DNA from: Nitrospirota bacterium
GTDB taxonomy: Bacteria; Nitrospirota; Thermodesulfovibrionia; Thermodesulfovibrionales; UBA6898
Length of the DNA: 6,859 nucleotides
Direction of reading: 5' to 3'
Assembly (NCBI GenBank): GCA_021787505.1
Contig: JAJYLU010000076.1
Location: forward strand, 488 to 7,346
Made by a program: the position numbers and the translations under genes. The notes under the pieces are model-generated. The model saw nothing but the letters and a program-made list of their open reading frames with translations, was not told the origin of the DNA and did not search any database. Within the stretch, counting starts at the first letter, position 1; every line of letters begins with the position of its first letter. This document shows, one piece after another, positions 5,020-6,859 of the stretch.

Positions 5020-5909
5020 GTAACTAATGTATCAGAAACAGATTCTATATGTCCTATAATTTTCTCGCAGATACTGCGGTAGGTAAACTGCAGTGCGATC
5101 CGCCTGCCCCTTTCGGAGAGGGCGGCCCTCGCCGCGTCATCATGCAGATACCTTTCGATTATCCGGCGGAGGTCTTCGGGATCGCGGTAGGTCGGCACGC
5201 TCCCGTCAAGCAGCTCATCCATCCCGAGCACGCTGTCTGAAACCACGAACCCGCCGCTCGCAAGAGCGTCAAGGACCCTCGGATTGATGAAGCCCTTCTT
5301 CCGCATGTCCTCATGATGGTCGTTGAGGACGATCCTCGAAGAGGCGTACAGCTCGTTTAGCCGGCTGTTTTCGTAATATTCGCCGCCGTACCATTCCTCG
5401 GGTATCAGACCCTTCCATCCCCAACCCCATATGCCGACCCGATAGGGAACGCTCCCAAGGTCCCTTACCACCCTCCTCATCCTACCCTGTTTTGTGTTCC
5501 CGACAAAGACGATATCATATTTCTTGTCCCGCTGCAGGGGTGACATATTGGTCGGGATCATCAGCTGCTCCACATCAAAGCCGTCCGAACGCAGCCTTTC
5601 AGAAAAATTTTCCGAGATACAGTAGATCTTCCGGTATCTCCCCAATATTTCGGCAGTGATCCAGTCGGGGTGGCTGTGGACCCAGAGGACGGGATACACG
5701 TCATCGGGGACCTTATCGATCGGCTCTCCGAAAAGATGAATGAGTACCTTCGGGCGGAGGTTGTCCACAGGATACCCCAGGGTGGAGAACTCTTTCACCA
5801 GGTTTTCTTTAAGCCAGTAATCGCCCCATACCTTCGGGTCCGGCACGGTATAAAAGTCGGAATAGGCTGATATGCCGACCGGCGGAAATGAAGAGTAATC
5901 TTTGCTCAT
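5016..5909 (-). CDS. Glycosyltransferase, family-1-like (CgeB / Glyco_trans_1_2 type)
   Basis: From ATG at 5909 the protein has 297 residues. An upstream ATG at 6032 is in frame but would overlap the divergent gene at 6016, lacks a ribosome binding site and would put the TATAAT promoter inside the gene, so 5909 is preferred. Features: WGDYWLKENLVKEFSTLGY (28-46), PVLWVHSHPDW (73-83), a core strand YDIVFVGN (131-138), WGWGWKG (161-167), and the diagnostic LNDHHEDMRKKGFINPR followed by LDALASGG (195-220), then VVSD. This C-terminal block is typical of CgeB-like and Glyco_trans_1_2 GT-B enzymes, where the Asn-Pro-Arg...Glu/Asp segment helps bind the nucleotide sugar. It has no membrane segment or signal peptide. 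Donor and acceptor cannot be read from the sequence. It is the first gene of the operon and overlaps the CinA-like gene by four bases. Confidence 0.87.
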   Translation of the reverse strand: MSKDYSSFPPVGISAYSDFYTVPDPKVWGDYWLKENLVKEFSTLGYPVDNLRPKVLIHLFGEPIDKVPDDVYPVLWVHSHPDWITAEILGRYRKIYCISENFSERLRSDGFDVEQLMIPTNMSPLQRDKKYDIVFVGNTKQGRMRRVVRDLGSVPYRVGIWGWGWKGLIPEEWYGGEYYENSRLNELYASSRIVLNDHHEDMRKKGFINPRVLDALASGGFVVSDSVLGMDELLDGSVPTYRDPEDLRRIIERYLHDDAARAALSERGRRIALQFTYRSICEKIIGHIESVSDTLVT

Positions 5910-5921
5910 GGGCTTTTTTTC

Positions 5922-5950
5922 ATTATACTGTAATCCGGTGCGGCCGTAAA
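5922..5950 (-). promoter_or_regulatory. Sigma-70 promoter for the glycosyltransferase operon
   Basis: On the minus strand, TTTACG (5945-5950) and a perfect TATAAT (5922-5927) are separated by 17 bases. The predicted transcription start is near 5915, only about six bases before ATG at 5909, and no Shine-Dalgarno fits between them. The mRNA would therefore be nearly leaderless. Confidence 0.6.
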
Positions 5951-5995
5951 AGCCGGCGGACGAGGAGACAAAAAAGATGGCGTCCGGCTGCAGAA

Positions 5996-6004
5996 TGGGA
6001 TAAT
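5996..6004 (+). promoter_or_regulatory. Extended -10 promoter candidate for the deacetylase-like gene
   Basis: TGGGATAAT carries the TGn extension and a five-of-six match to TATAAT. No -35 hexamer is evident. The predicted start near 6011 lies about five bases before ATG at 6016, again leaving no room for a ribosome binding site. Confidence 0.4.
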
Positions 6005-6015
6005 CTCTAAATAGT

Positions 6016-6859
6016 ATGAAGACCGCCTTCATCTATACCGACGACTTTGCGACGTTCGATTACGGCGCGTCTCATCCCCTCAAGACATTCAGGCTGAAGC
6101 TCACGTATGAACTGATCCAGACCTATGGTCTTTTTTCCCTGCCCGGAGTGAGACTGGTCGAACCCGCAGCCGCCGCCGATGAAGATCTCCGGCTCTATCA
6201 CGAGGCGGACTACCTGGCGATGCTGAAGGCCTCAAACAGCGGAAGAGCCCTGCCGGGGGCCGGACATTTCGGTCTCGGCCCGGGCGATAACCCCGTTTTT
6301 AGGGGCCTTTTCGAATGGTCCGCACTGGTGACGGGCGCGTCTCTGAAGGCCGCCGAATTGGTCGAGGCCGGCGAGGTCGGGATCGCCTTTAACATTGCCG
6401 GAGGACTCCATCATGCGATGGCCTCGACTGCGTCGGGGTTCTGTTATATCAACGACCCGGTCATCGCAATCAAATCGCTTCTCAATAAAGGGAGGAGGGT
6501 TGCCTATATCGATATCGATGCGCATCACGGCGACGGGGTCCAGGCCGCCTTCTACGGTACCGACAAAGTCCTCACGATCTCCATCCACGAGACAGGCCGG
6601 GTCCTGTTCCCCGGCAGCGGCTTCGAGACCGAGACGGGGGAGGGAGAGGGGAAGGGATATGCGGTGAATCTGCCGATGCCGCCCTACTCGGACGACGAGC
6701 TGTTCCTTCACGCGTTCGAAGAAGTCGTGCCTCCTCTTATTGAAAGGTTCAGGCCCGATATAGTGGTCGCCCAGCTCGGTGCAGATTCCTTCACCGGAGA
6801 TCCCCTTACGCATCTTAATTACACGAACAATGGTTTCTGCGAGGCGGTGAAAAGTATTA
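6016..6859 (+). CDS. Histone-deacetylase-family zinc hydrolase (AcuC/HDAC superfamily; 3' end beyond window)
   Basis: The frame is open for 281 residues from ATG at 6016 to the window edge. An in-frame TAA at 6001-6003 and no other start codon between them fix the start; no Shine-Dalgarno is visible. Seen: the N-terminal HP...R signature (H20, P21, R26), GGLHHA with the tandem histidines H132-H133, GFCYIND (141-147), IDIDAHHGDGVQ (165-176) and QLGADS (253-258). By comparison with HDAC8-type enzymes, D168, H170 and D257 are the zinc ligands and H132-H133 the catalytic pair; all are present, so an active amidohydrolase is expected. The transition-state tyrosine region (GGGGY) lies beyond the window. 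Bacterial members deacetylate proteins (AcuC acting on acetyl-CoA synthetase) or small molecules such as acetylpolyamines; no acsA or acuA neighbour is visible here, so the substrate is open. It is divergent from the glycosyltransferase operon. Confidence 0.93.
   Translation, partial: MKTAFIYTDDFATFDYGASHPLKTFRLKLTYELIQTYGLFSLPGVRLVEPAAAADEDLRLYHEADYLAMLKASNSGRALPGAGHFGLGPGDNPVFRGLFEWSALVTGASLKAAELVEAGEVGIAFNIAGGLHHAMASTASGFCYINDPVIAIKSLLNKGRRVAYIDIDAHHGDGVQAAFYGTDKVLTISIHETGRVLFPGSGFETETGEGEGKGYAVNLPMPPYSDDELFLHAFEEVVPPLIERFRPDIVVAQLGADSFTGDPLTHLNYTNNGFCEAVKSI

Overview
The window looks like chromosomal DNA of a bacterium with moderately high GC. The gene set (a low-potential-type iron-sulfur protein, a CinA-type domain protein, a histone-deacetylase-family hydrolase, many small CxxC or hypothetical genes) suggests an anaerobe, perhaps of the Desulfobacterota/Nitrospirota kind. 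That placement is inference; no rRNA or other phylogenetic marker is present. Genes are tightly packed and mostly on the minus strand. No tRNA, CRISPR array, transposase or integrase is visible.

Layout. (1) 1-1239, minus: the first 413 residues of a thiamine-diphosphate enzyme of the acetolactate-synthase type, cut off by the window edge. No complete track-style ORF represents it because its stop lies outside. (2) 1240-1588: a gene-poor, visibly more A/T-rich segment. It carries a 23/24-nt inverted repeat with one base of indel, a further hairpin in its loop, and an extended -10 promoter for the TPP gene. (3) 2657 down to 1589, minus: a three-gene operon coding a small protein with four CxxC pairs, a 62-residue hypothetical protein and an HsdR-N-terminal-like protein. 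(4) 2698-3605, plus: a divergent ferredoxin-domain gene. It is preceded by an 18-bp perfect palindrome and two tiny, end-to-end coupled ORFs with a strong ribosome binding site. (5) 3658-3694: a G/C-rich hairpin between convergent genes. (6) 5909 down to 3706, minus: a coupled operon of a CgeB/family-1-like glycosyltransferase, a stand-alone CinA N-terminal (MoCF-biosynthesis-fold) protein and a second HsdR-N-like protein, paralogous to the one in (3). (7) 6016 to the end, plus: a class I/II histone-deacetylase-like zinc hydrolase, divergent from (6) and cut by the window edge.

The most unusual features are four. Two paralogous PD-(D/E)XK-like proteins sit in separate operons either side of the ferredoxin gene, and both have replaced the expected catalytic acidic residue of the ExK motif by valine. 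The spacer between the TPP gene and the first operon has long inverted repeats. The leader of the ferredoxin gene is palindromic and carries mini-ORFs. The divergent promoter region at 5910-6015 appears to give nearly leaderless mRNAs in both directions. I see no strong evidence that these genes together form one defined new system. The paralog pair, and the unit of CxxC protein, 62-residue protein and HsdR-N-like protein, are the best candidates for something undescribed.
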